A stretch of DNA of 64,000 nucleotides, from positions 1-64,000 of the forward strand of contig DASUFP010000100.1 of the NCBI GenBank assembly GCA_036274495.1, written 5' to 3'. A program made the translations under genes and the position numbers. The notes under the pieces were generated by a model. That model made no database searches and was not told the DNA's origin. It worked only from the letters and a program-made list of their open reading frames with translations. Positions 12,501 through 18,376 of the stretch are shown one piece after another. The stretch comes from DASUFP01 sp036274495 (GTDB taxonomy: Bacteria > Bacteroidota > Bacteroidia > AKYH767-A > OLB10). How positions within the stretch are numbered: the stretch's first letter is position 1; each line of letters starts with the position of its first letter.

Positions 12501-14707
12501 TATCTTCAGGTAATTATCAGTTAACCATAACCGATGCAAATGGATGTGATTTTAACTTAAATGCAGTTATCAGTCAGCCGGCTGCGCCAATTAGTGCAAC
12601 ACCGGTGGTGACTCAGCAAGTACAGTGTTTTGCAGGTGAAGATGGTATAATCGATCTGACGGTTTCAGGAGGTACAGGTCCCTATACTTACCAGTGGAGT
12701 AATGGATCAACTGACGAGGATTTGAGCCAATTGATGGCCGGAGTGTATACTGTGACTGTAACTGACATCAATGGATGTATGGTTGTTGCAGCCGAAGAGG
12801 TTTTTGAGCCAGTTCTCCCGTTGACAGGTACACCAACCGTAGTATCAAATGTATTCTGTAACGGGGGCTCCAATGGTGCCATTGACCTCTCGGTTACAGG
12901 TGGTACAGCTCCTTATACCTACATATGGAGTACTGGTGATACAACTGAAGATGTCTCAAATCTGGCCGTCGGTACCTATTCCGTTACTATTACCGATGCG
13001 CATGGTTGTTCAACCATTGTTTCAGCTGGTATAGGTCAGCCTGCGCAACAGCTGAATGCATCGCTTCTTATTCAACATGTGCTATGCTACAACGGTACCA
13101 ACGGTACTATAGATGTTACTGCAGCAGGAGGCACTGCACCATATTCCTATCAATGGAGCACAGGTGCTACTACAGAAGATATTGGTTCTTTGACAGCAGG
13201 AACTTATACTGTTGTTATTACCGATGTAAACGGATGTACTGTTGGGTTAAACGCGATCGTAAATCAGCCACAAAGCCCGCTTATACCTGTAGTATCAGTT
13301 GATCAGGACGTATCATGTTATGGTGGTAGTGACGGGGCATTGAATGTTGCCGCTTCGGGAGGAACCCCACCGTATGTTTACTTATGGAGCAGTGGTACAA
13401 CAACTGCAGGAGCAATTAATCTGCCTGCCGGAATGTATACTGTAACGGTTACAGATGCCAATGGCTGTAACGCGATTATTTCTCAAAATGTCTCTCAGCC
13501 TTTAGCTCCGGTCAATGCAGTCCTGACAGTCGGTCACAATGTGTCATGCCATGGCGGTGATAACGGAATGGTTTCGGCTGCTGCTGCCGGTGGTACTTCA
13601 CCTTATACCTTTTTATGGAGTACCGGCGCAACAACAAGTGCAATTTCCGGTTTGTCTGCAGGCACCTATACTGTCACTGTTACTGACATCAAAGGATGTG
13701 AATTTTCAACTTCAGCAATTGTTACAGAACCTGCTGCTCCGGTGAGTATATCCGGCTCAACTACTGTAGCCAACTGTTTGTACGGAATTGGCGGAACAGC
13801 AACTGCCGGAGCGATAGGAGGAACTCCTCCCTATTCATACCAGTGGAGCAATGGCGCTTCAGGCCCTTCAATTGCTAATGCCGCCCCGGGAAGTTATACA
13901 GTTATTGTTACTGATGCAAACGGATGCACCGCATCAGTAGGTTTAATTGTCGGAAATGAATCACCCGTTACGGTAAATCCTGGTCCTACAACAATTTGTG
14001 TTGGACAATCAACAACTCTTAGCGTCGATTCTATTGCCGGTTCTGCGTATCAATGGTATTATGCGGGTGTAGCCCTGAATGGCGCTGTAAATAATACCTT
14101 CCAGACCCAGGCTCAGGGATATTACTACGTGGTAGTATCATCGGCTTGTGGTACATTCTACTCTGATTCGGTATCGGTAACGGTGAATTCTGTGACTAAC
14201 GCAAGCATCAATAATAATTTGATGATATGTCCTCCTGAAACCGCACAACTGAATGCAACAGGTGGTACTTCGTATCAATGGACTCCCGAAGCAGGGCTCA
14301 ATTTTTCAAATATTCCCAACCCGGTAGCAAGTCCAACTCAATCAACAGTCTATTCTGTAGTTGTTACAAATGATTATGGATGTTCAATTACATTGAGTGT
14401 TGAAGTTATAATTGATTGCGACACTTTATTTGTTCCAAATGGATTTTCACCAAACAATGACGGTGTTAATGACGGATACGTTATTGATGGTATTCTTAAT
14501 TACCCTAATAATAAATTCTGGGTGTATAACAGATGGGGTAACCTGGTTTATAAGACTAATGGTTACGCAAATCAATGGAACGGCGAATGCAATGTGCAGG
14601 GAATCTACTGGGGTACCAAAGTGCCCGCCGGCACCTACTTCTATATTCTTGATCTTGGTGATAACAGTGAAAAACCACGTTCAGGTTATTTGATAATAAG
14701 GTATTGA
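3593..14707 (+). CDS. Giant SprB-repeat T9SS surface adhesin (about 3,704 aa)
   Basis: A very large secreted cell-surface protein. A hydrophobic signal peptide occupies about residues 15-37; translation may start at the ATG at 3593 or at the second ATG, 3605. Residues 38 to about 300 form a head domain I cannot assign to a family; it contains FAWGGHIADGDVW and a Ser-rich stretch. A PKD-like segment follows (about 300-390, with YTWSITS). Then come 40 SprB repeats of 77 residues (about 388-3465), each with two Cys about 50 residues apart. Two Ig-like domains (about 3465-3607) and a CHU_C type B sorting domain (about 3608-3704, PNGFSPNNDGVNDGY to GYLIIRY) complete it. Known for the family: SprB-like proteins are moved or displayed by the T9SS/gliding machinery and mediate adhesion. 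porP copy 2 lies 36 bp downstream, probably in the same operon. Ligand and role in motility are inferred, not shown. Confidence 0.95.
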   Translation: MLTKMYNCIKSAGSIRFILFIYLSGAFALSDSNVFAGAIPGSLSVIGKPELPDPFSPLVLNPSGNLDQARNGSASGPNSPVQFVNGNAGSANSHYLESMSIPYRVVLTDLAPGQHYFELEFDNRQSGINALDFITHYNRLEPHAQFNHPAEIIDPLVGLSGVSNIPVTFPIPAPIVNKVVACTGLSQPVTEFNSLPAAERAMTMFNGLSIDSVKYVLNGSGNYGDLNANSSTVRMRIVFTTSNATVVFAWGGHIADGDVWCPGNSASGISGSPYHTRLSSVDGSSGGQDRSLSASAVIPVPPCDIIGSDLNCAGTTVTYSKSAFIGYTYTWSITSNTSGASISGSNTGSSVNINSGNQAGTYTIQLIMSGPGYTGTCTKVVQVSKINLSTTTSSFSCSASAGSVNLTVTGGSSPYTYVWSNGATTEDISGLNSGSYSVTVTGYQGCTAATSATVQANTPMSVTLSKSDASCFGAANGSISMSLSGGTAPFVYNWNNGAISQNISGITAGTYTVSVTDNKGCSITASTTVSQPQSPISIALTSSQNISCYGGANGSINITVTGGTAPYTYNWNTGAASQDLNSISAGSYAVTVTDANGCTSNFNHTITQPTGALSASYSSIQHVSCYGSATGAIDLSVSGGTPPYSYLWNNGQTTQDVSVLTAGNYSVTITDSQGCTAVKSSQINQPAAELSVAVSSSIQVSCFGGNNGSISLQVSGGTGPYSFQWNNGAISQNVNNLISGNYSVTVTDAAGCTGQLSVSIQQPSSSLNGTVTQSQAVSCFAGNNGALFVQASGGTAPYSYFWNTGSTVQNPSSLNAGNYTVTITDAKGCLFSAQGTVTQPQASLSASLSQTQSVSCFGNSDGMVALTVSGGTPAYSYNWSTGATSQNLNGLAAGNYTVTVIDANGCTRSGSIAVTQPGAALAAAASVVSNVSCFGGANGSASVSISGGTLPYSILWSSGSTSQSVTGLSSGNYSVTVTDARGCSVISNCTVSQPAAALSVSVSASGNVTCFGNGNGFINTSVSGGTAPYVYNWNNSQTTSSVSGLAPGTYSVSVTDNKGCVANTSAVISQPSAALSLSTTITSNISCFSGNNGAIDLSLSGGTAPYSYLWSTGATTQDVANLPAGGYQVTVTDANGCTAVSNATISQPAGALSTNISISQQVSCFGGNNGSVDLTVSGGTQPYTYSWSNGSVSQDLSGLSSGVYTVTIYDSNGCNATQSATVSQPSAALAASVSSITDISCFGDNSGAILLSVSGGTAPYSFLWSNGATSQNINGVAMGNYSVSVIDLNGCTAGTAGVISQPSAALSVAINASVNVSCFGGNNGSVNIGVSGGTSPYTYLWNDGATSEDRNGLSAGLYTVTVTDAKGCLTQQSVTISQPVAALSASLAITQNVSCFGGSNGAVTLAVNGGTAPYNYAWSNGATTQNLAGVGSGNYSVTVTDNKGCQVIKNGTITQPSAALSTAASVTQQVSCFGGSNGTIHLSVSGGTAPYAYNWNTGNISQDLSGLSAGTYNVTVSDANGCSALAAVTVNQPAAALSVTASGTTMVSCRNGSDASINTIVGGGTQPYSYNWSNGSTTQNISGLIAGNYTILVTDVNGCSSSAIVNITQPAASLSASATVSQQVSCFGGANGSILLTPSGGTAPYTYLWSNGTGSQNISNLQSGSYSVTVTDAKGCTASAGASVNQPAAALSAVIAVDQDVLCFGAQTGSLQVNASGGTTPYVYSWNTGASSQSVSGLAAGNYSVTVTDNNGCTSIAISAISQPSAPLNSSIAASGDVSCFGAGNGFVTLNVNGGTSPYLFNWSNGATSQNLNGVVSGTYSVTVTDGNGCVTTNSALIHQPSAALSAAVSVQQAVSCTGGSNGSISINVNGGTAPYSYNWISGSTAQNLVNLQAGNYAVTITDNNGCTFSLATNVTEPLAVVSISAASVQPVLCYAGNSGSIDVSVSGGTQPYTYLWSNGATSQDIYSLSVGVYSVVVTDANGCTAAFTQSVSQPAAALASSTTVTSNISCFSGNNGAVDLTVSGGTAPYLFSWNTGAVSEDISGQAAGSYSVTITDANGCTDIAYATITQPAGALSLAVSVTQNVSCNGGSNGMVNASVNGGTAPYNYMWSNGATGVNINSLSAGIYTVTVTDVNGCNTSQTANVTQPAMALNAVVNAVQPVLCNSGNSGFIDLYVIGGTLPYTYLWSNGVTTEDITNITSGTYTATITDANGCTVSITQSVSEPAQPLSASAVAVTPVSCFGGNNGAVNLSAAGGTAPYVFEWSNGAITEDVSGLSAGTYSVTVTDVNGCAASVSVNISQPAAALSAVASASQQVFCFGGSNGSATVVAAGGTLPYTYSWSNGAAGNAAGSLSAGTYTVTVTDSNGCSSLASVQITQPAASLSGTISQVSPALCYGGSTGSVSVQISGGTVPYSYNWNTGATTQNINNLSAGNYSVIVTDYNGCTFSLNQTVTQPAAALAASALQSQFVNCYGGNNGTVSVNATGGTVPYSYQWNTGDNTQSVSGLTAANYSVTVTDSNGCSALASVQVTQPSAVLSAVATAQQQVSCFNGTNGSVLVVAAGGTQPYSYNWSNGATTSGVSGLPAAQYNVTITDANGCIAAAQLTVQQPAAAVTATITAVQPVSCFGGANGSISVNVSGGTPAYTYLWNTGTGSQNLTGLISGTYAVTVTDVQGCSAMVSASVGQPNAPISATTVVTSNISCYSGNNGSIDLSVTGGTSPYSYLWSTGSTSEDINSISAGSYQVTVTDANGCTFIASEQITQPAGALSAGITSPQAVSCFGGANGSLQLSVNGGTLPYSYVWNTGATSQNISGLNTGTYTVTITDANGCNVSQSGLVSQPAAPITISVTSVDPVLCNAGNTGAIAVSVSGGTTPYTYSWTNGFTGVSNTGLTAGSYGVVVVDQNGCSDSTVILVSEPVSALSATVNSNTPVSCYGGNNGALDVTVAGGTAPYTYMWSNGSASEDLSGLSSGNYQLTITDANGCDFNLNAVISQPAAPISATPVVTQQVQCFAGEDGIIDLTVSGGTGPYTYQWSNGSTDEDLSQLMAGVYTVTVTDINGCMVVAAEEVFEPVLPLTGTPTVVSNVFCNGGSNGAIDLSVTGGTAPYTYIWSTGDTTEDVSNLAVGTYSVTITDAHGCSTIVSAGIGQPAQQLNASLLIQHVLCYNGTNGTIDVTAAGGTAPYSYQWSTGATTEDIGSLTAGTYTVVITDVNGCTVGLNAIVNQPQSPLIPVVSVDQDVSCYGGSDGALNVAASGGTPPYVYLWSSGTTTAGAINLPAGMYTVTVTDANGCNAIISQNVSQPLAPVNAVLTVGHNVSCHGGDNGMVSAAAAGGTSPYTFLWSTGATTSAISGLSAGTYTVTVTDIKGCEFSTSAIVTEPAAPVSISGSTTVANCLYGIGGTATAGAIGGTPPYSYQWSNGASGPSIANAAPGSYTVIVTDANGCTASVGLIVGNESPVTVNPGPTTICVGQSTTLSVDSIAGSAYQWYYAGVALNGAVNNTFQTQAQGYYYVVVSSACGTFYSDSVSVTVNSVTNASINNNLMICPPETAQLNATGGTSYQWTPEAGLNFSNIPNPVASPTQSTVYSVVVTNDYGCSITLSVEVIIDCDTLFVPNGFSPNNDGVNDGYVIDGILNYPNNKFWVYNRWGNLVYKTNGYANQWNGECNVQGIYWGTKVPAGTYFYILDLGDNSEKPRSGYLIIRY
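4760..13965 (+). repeat. SprB repeat array, 40 units of 231 bp
   Basis: Counting the V-S-C-F/Y starts and D-x-N-G-C ends gives 40 units, almost all exactly 77 codons. The consensus unit is QxVSCFGGxNGSI, then SGGTxPYxYxWSNG, xxSGLxxGxYxVTVTDxNGC and a linker ending QPxAALS. The period is uninterrupted and there are no frameshifts. Units 22-25 resemble units 31-34, which suggests duplication of multi-unit blocks. Confidence 0.93.
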
Positions 14708-14743
14708 TAAAAAAAGCTGAAACGAAAGTTAAAAATACATATC

Positions 14744-15673
14744 ATGAAAAAATTAGCAGGTACTCTGTTGTTGATGCTCTCACTTGGTGTTGGTGCACGA
14801 GCACAATTCGAACCTCAGTTTACACAATACATGTTCAACGAAATGTTCATCAATCCGGCATATGCCGGGTCACGTGACCAGATTTCGGCTACCATGGCCT
14901 ATCGCACCCAGTGGGTAGGATTGCAAGGTGCTCCTAAAACACAAACGGCAAGCATTCATGGACCCCTTATGAATAAAACCATGGGAGTAGGGGTAACCGT
15001 AATGAATGAAACGATTGGTGTAACACATCAGCTCTCTTTTTCGGGCATTTACGCCTACCGGATTCCTATTGGCATAAAAAGTGCCTTCGCAATGGGACTG
15101 CAAGGCGGTTTCATCAGTCATAAGGAAAACCTGGAAGAGGTAATTACCAACGAGGAAAACGATCAGGAGTTTTTGGTTAATACACCGAATCTAATTGTGC
15201 CAAATGCCGGATTCGGACTCTATTTTAATACCGACAGATTTTATGCTGGCATCTCTGTTCCCCGAATGATAAAAAATATAGTTGCAGGTGACGGATCGGG
15301 TGATGTTGCAAACCGTATGGAATTTGAAAACTGGCACTATTATTTTACTTCAGGATATGTTTTCAAAGTTTCCGATAACATCAAATTGCGGCCTACGGTA
15401 ATGGTAAAGGCCGTTTCGGGTGCTCCCATTGTAGGCGATGCAACCATCAGCGCGCTCATGAAAGAAGTATTCTGGCTGGGAGTAGGGTACAGGTCCGGGG
15501 ATTCGTTCTCAGGAATTGTAGAATTTCAGGTAACACCTCAGTTACGATTCGGATATTCTTATGACTATACTACTTCGGAGCTAAGCAGCTACAGCAATGG
15601 AACCCACGAGTTAAATATCGGGTACGACTTTTCATTCAACAAACGAAAAATAGTTACACCCAGGTATTTTTAA
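14744..15673 (+). CDS. PorP/SprF family type IX secretion membrane protein (copy 2)
   Basis: A 309-residue paralogue of the protein at 2205-3143. It has a signal peptide (residues 1-21, ending ARAQ), the FEPQFTQYMFNEMFINPAYAG start of the mature chain, and the same C-terminus, PRYF. It begins 36 bp after the giant adhesin with no terminator between them, so it is very probably co-transcribed with it. By analogy to SprF, it should assist secretion or surface retention of the type B adhesin. Differences from copy 1 are scattered substitutions without gaps of note, so the pair arose by duplication of a whole adhesin-porP cassette rather than by recent conversion. Whether each copy is specific to its own adhesin cannot be told from sequence. 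Confidence 0.92.
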   Translation: MKKLAGTLLLMLSLGVGARAQFEPQFTQYMFNEMFINPAYAGSRDQISATMAYRTQWVGLQGAPKTQTASIHGPLMNKTMGVGVTVMNETIGVTHQLSFSGIYAYRIPIGIKSAFAMGLQGGFISHKENLEEVITNEENDQEFLVNTPNLIVPNAGFGLYFNTDRFYAGISVPRMIKNIVAGDGSGDVANRMEFENWHYYFTSGYVFKVSDNIKLRPTVMVKAVSGAPIVGDATISALMKEVFWLGVGYRSGDSFSGIVEFQVTPQLRFGYSYDYTTSELSSYSNGTHELNIGYDFSFNKRKIVTPRYF

Positions 15674-15710
15674 CCAGTTAAATTTTACCGGCAGATTGGT
15701 AACCGGAAAT

Positions 15711-15743
15711 AAAAAAACCGCAGTGTTTAACTGCGGTTTTTTT
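15711..15743. terminator. Bidirectional terminator between porP copy 2 and groEL
   Basis: A nine-base stem AAACCGCAG / CTGCGGTTT is flanked by A-run on the left and T-run on the right. It therefore serves the plus-strand porP and the minus-strand groEL, which converge here. Confidence 0.85.
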
Positions 15744-15762
15744 ATCAGAAATTAGACAGGAA

Positions 15763-17394
15763 TTACATCATTCCATCCATTCCTCCCATTCCTCCCGGCA
15801 TAGCAGGAGCCTTTTCTTCTTTAATTTCTGCAAGTACACACTCTGTTGTAAGCAACATTCCGGCAATGGAAGCAGCATTCTCAAGAGCAACACGGGTTAC
15901 CTTAGTTGGGTCAATTACTCCTGCTGCAAAGAGCTTTTCATAATTCTCGGTGCGTGCATTGTATCCAAAATCGTCTTTGCCTTCACGTACTTTTTGAACA
16001 ACTATAGAACCTTCACCGCCTGCATTAGCTACAATCTGACGTAAGGGTTCTTCAAGTGCACGGCGGATAATTGCAACACCTGTTGTTTCGTCCTCATTTT
16101 CGCCGGTAAGTTTGTCAAGCGAAGCAATGGCACGGATGTAAGCTACACCGCCTCCTGCAACAATTCCTTCCTCAACAGCGGCACGGGTAGCATGCAAGGC
16201 ATCATCAACACGGTCTTTTTTCTCTTTCATTTCAACTTCTGTGGCGGCACCAACATAAAGTACCGCAACACCTCCGGCTAACTTAGCCAGACGTTCCTGA
16301 AGTTTTTCCTTATCATAATCAGATGTTGTGCTTTCAATTTGAGCTTTTATCTGATTTACACGCGCAGTGATGTCGGCCTTTTTGCCTGCACCGCCTACAA
16401 TTGTAGTATTGTCTTTGTCGATAGTGATTTTTTCAGCCTTTCCTAAAAATGTCAGATCAGCATTTTCGAGTTTGAATCCTTGTTCTTCAGAAATAACAAC
16501 GCCACCGGTAAGGATTGCAATGTCTTCCATCATTGCTTTACGGCGATCTCCAAATCCGGGAGCTTTTACCGCAGCAATTTTCAGTGAACCGCGTATTTTG
16601 TTTACAACAAGAGTAGCAAGTGCTTCTCCGTCTACATCTTCAGCAATAATTAAAAGCGGCTTACCTGTTTGAACAACTTTCTCAAGCACAGGAAGCAATT
16701 CCTTCATATTGGAAACCTTTTTATCGTACAAGAGGATATATGGAGTTTCGAGAACCGCTTCCATCTTATCGGCATTTGTAACAAAATAAGGAGAAACATA
16801 ACCGCGGTCAAATTGCATGCCTTCAACAATCTCAACAGATGTTTCAGTGCCTTTTGCCTCTTCAACGGTTATAACACCCTCTTTTTTGACTTTCTGCATT
16901 GCATTTGCAATGAGTTTTCCGATTTCATAATCGTTATTGGCTGAAATAGTGGCAACTTGTTCAATTTTGTTGTTATCATCACCAACCGATTTGCTCTGCT
17001 TCTTGAGGTTGGTAACAACCACTTCAACTGCTTTGTCGATTCCTCTTTTAAGGTCCATCGGATTAGCCCCCGCAGCTACGTTTTTCAATCCTGCTGTAAT
17101 AATTGCCTGAGCCAGAACTGTTGCTGTTGTTGTTCCGTCACCGGCAACATCTGCAGTTTTAGAAGCAACTTCTTTCAGCATTTGAGCACCCATGTTCTCT
17201 ACTGCATCCTTAAGTTCAATTTCCTTTGCAACACTAACTCCGTCTTTTGTAATGGAAGGAGAACCGTACTTTTTATCAATAATTACATTACGTCCTTTTG
17301 GACCAAGTGTAACCTTTACTGCATTTGCAAGTGCGTCAACACCTCTTTTGAGGGCGTCACGAGCTTCAAGGTTAAATGTGATATCTTTTGCCAT
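15763..17394 (-). CDS. groEL: Chaperonin GroEL (Hsp60)
   Basis: A 543-residue group I chaperonin that folds cytosolic proteins in an ATP-driven double ring capped by GroES. The start MAKDITFNLEARDAL, the ATP-binding TLGPKGRNV and the GDGTTTATVLA loop (about residues 86-97) are all present. The chain ends in the typical flexible Gly-Met-rich tail (MPGGMGGMDGMM). Length is normal. It lies 44 bp downstream of groES on the same strand, forming the classical groESL operon, and ends at a bidirectional terminator. I found no CIRCE element (HrcA operator) upstream of groES. Confidence 0.99.
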   Translation of the reverse strand: MAKDITFNLEARDALKRGVDALANAVKVTLGPKGRNVIIDKKYGSPSITKDGVSVAKEIELKDAVENMGAQMLKEVASKTADVAGDGTTTATVLAQAIITAGLKNVAAGANPMDLKRGIDKAVEVVVTNLKKQSKSVGDDNNKIEQVATISANNDYEIGKLIANAMQKVKKEGVITVEEAKGTETSVEIVEGMQFDRGYVSPYFVTNADKMEAVLETPYILLYDKKVSNMKELLPVLEKVVQTGKPLLIIAEDVDGEALATLVVNKIRGSLKIAAVKAPGFGDRRKAMMEDIAILTGGVVISEEQGFKLENADLTFLGKAEKITIDKDNTTIVGGAGKKADITARVNQIKAQIESTTSDYDKEKLQERLAKLAGGVAVLYVGAATEVEMKEKKDRVDDALHATRAAVEEGIVAGGGVAYIRAIASLDKLTGENEDETTGVAIIRRALEEPLRQIVANAGGEGSIVVQKVREGKDDFGYNARTENYEKLFAAGVIDPTKVTRVALENAASIAGMLLTTECVLAEIKEEKAPAMPGGMGGMDGMM

Positions 17395-17438
17395 AGCTAT
17401 TTTGTTTTTTGTTTTAAAAAATTAATTGAAATAAGAAA

Positions 17439-17717
17439 TCAGACAACTGCGAAAATGTCAGACTCACGCATGATAAGGTATTCTTTGCCTTTATGCGTAA
17501 TCTCTGTGCCTGAATATTTACCATAAAGCACTTTGTCGCCAACTTTAACAGTCATTGGCTCATCTTTTTTGCCACCGCCAACAGCAACAACAACTCCTTG
17601 CTGTGGTTTCTCTTTTGCCGTGTCCGGAATAATGATTCCGCTTGCAGTTTTTTCTTCAGCTGGGGCTACTTCAACAATCACCCGGTCAGCTAAAGGCTTA
17701 ATACTTACTTTGCTCAT
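17439..17717 (-). CDS. groES: Co-chaperonin GroES (Hsp10)
   Basis: A 92-residue co-chaperonin that caps the GroEL ring. It begins MSKVSIKPLADRVIV and has the mobile loop (about residues 17-33, EEKTASGIIIPDTA) that binds GroEL. The internal GDKVLYGKYSGTE segment is also typical. It is the first gene of groESL. A terminator for secG lies upstream (17825-17874), so groES must have its own promoter in the roughly 110 bp between. No standard TAnnTTTG box or CIRCE is visible there, which leaves heat-shock control unresolved. Confidence 0.98.
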   Translation of the reverse strand: MSKVSIKPLADRVIVEVAPAEEKTASGIIIPDTAKEKPQQGVVVAVGGGKKDEPMTVKVGDKVLYGKYSGTEITHKGKEYLIMRESDIFAVV

Positions 17718-17824
17718 ATTGTTTGGGAATTTAGGGTTAAAAAATTTTTTTCAAATACGCTTTGGCCTTACGATTTCTGTGCCAACACTGATTTTCTGAC
17801 AGATTTTCAGTTATTGTAAGGGAT

Positions 17825-17874
17825 ATAAAAAAAGATGTCACAGTACAGAGTCAAACTGACAGTACTATGACATC
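17825..17874 (-). terminator. Rho-independent terminator after secG
   Basis: Read on the minus strand, a 13-base stem GATGTCATAGTAC / GTACTGTGACATC with one mismatch is followed by a run of seven T. It separates the miaB-secG run from groESL. Confidence 0.85.
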
Positions 17875-17890
17875 CTTAAACTTTGATTCC

Positions 17891-18292
17891 TTATTGAGCC
17901 GGTTGGCCTGCAGGTTGTTGTACCGGCTGATCCTGAGAGGATTGACCTTCAGGCTGAGGCTGCTGCGATTGTTGTTGCTCCGGCTGACCAAGAGGTAATC
18001 CGGTTGATGGTAAAGCTGCGTTGTTAATTTGCTCTTCAATGGCCGATTTGGCTCCCTCATCACCGGTGCTTCTCGGGATCATCATGGTACCTGCTATGCT
18101 CAATACAATTAAACCGGTGGCAAGTCCCCAGGTCATTTTTTCAAGTACATCTGTAGTTCTACGGACTCCCATAACCTGATTGGATGAACTAAAACCTGAA
18201 GCTAAACCGCCTCCTTTACTGTTTTGAACCAGTACTGCCAATGCAAGCAGAATGCAAACAATTACTATTAAAATGATGATAACGTTGTACAT
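17891..18292 (-). CDS. secG: Preprotein translocase subunit SecG
   Basis: A 133-residue inner-membrane subunit of the SecYEG translocon. Two transmembrane helices are visible (about residues 3-22 and 53-72), with the conserved cytoplasmic loop between them (VLVQNSKGGGLASGF, then TDVLEKMTW). The C-terminal 45 or so residues are a Gln/Pro-rich tail of low complexity, longer than in the enterobacterial protein but common in this phylum. It is the last gene of the minus-strand run that starts with miaB and is followed by a terminator. Confidence 0.95.
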   Translation of the reverse strand: MYNVIIILIVIVCILLALAVLVQNSKGGGLASGFSSSNQVMGVRRTTDVLEKMTWGLATGLIVLSIAGTMMIPRSTGDEGAKSAIEEQINNAALPSTGLPLGQPEQQQSQQPQPEGQSSQDQPVQQPAGQPAQ

Positions 18293-18376
18293 TATTTTGA
18301 ATTTTTACAATCTATTTTATTGATTTACAAATAGTTAAGAGGACGATTGGAGTCCCGGACCTTATTCTGATGCCGG

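Noticed and set aside
4760..13965. Array could be taken for a CRISPR or satellite repeat
   Set aside because: The 231-bp period keeps the reading frame, the protein repeats are conserved, and the DNA copies differ at third positions. There are no short identical repeats with unique spacers.
16957..17526. Long open frame of 189 codons on the plus strand, antisense to groEL and groES
   Set aside because: It is rich in Cys and Phe, matches no family and lies fully opposite two strongly conserved genes; it is a shadow of their codon use.
17718..17824. Sigma-54-like TTGGCAC upstream of groES on the minus strand
   Set aside because: The -12 part reads TCG rather than TTGC, and no CIRCE or other element supports it.
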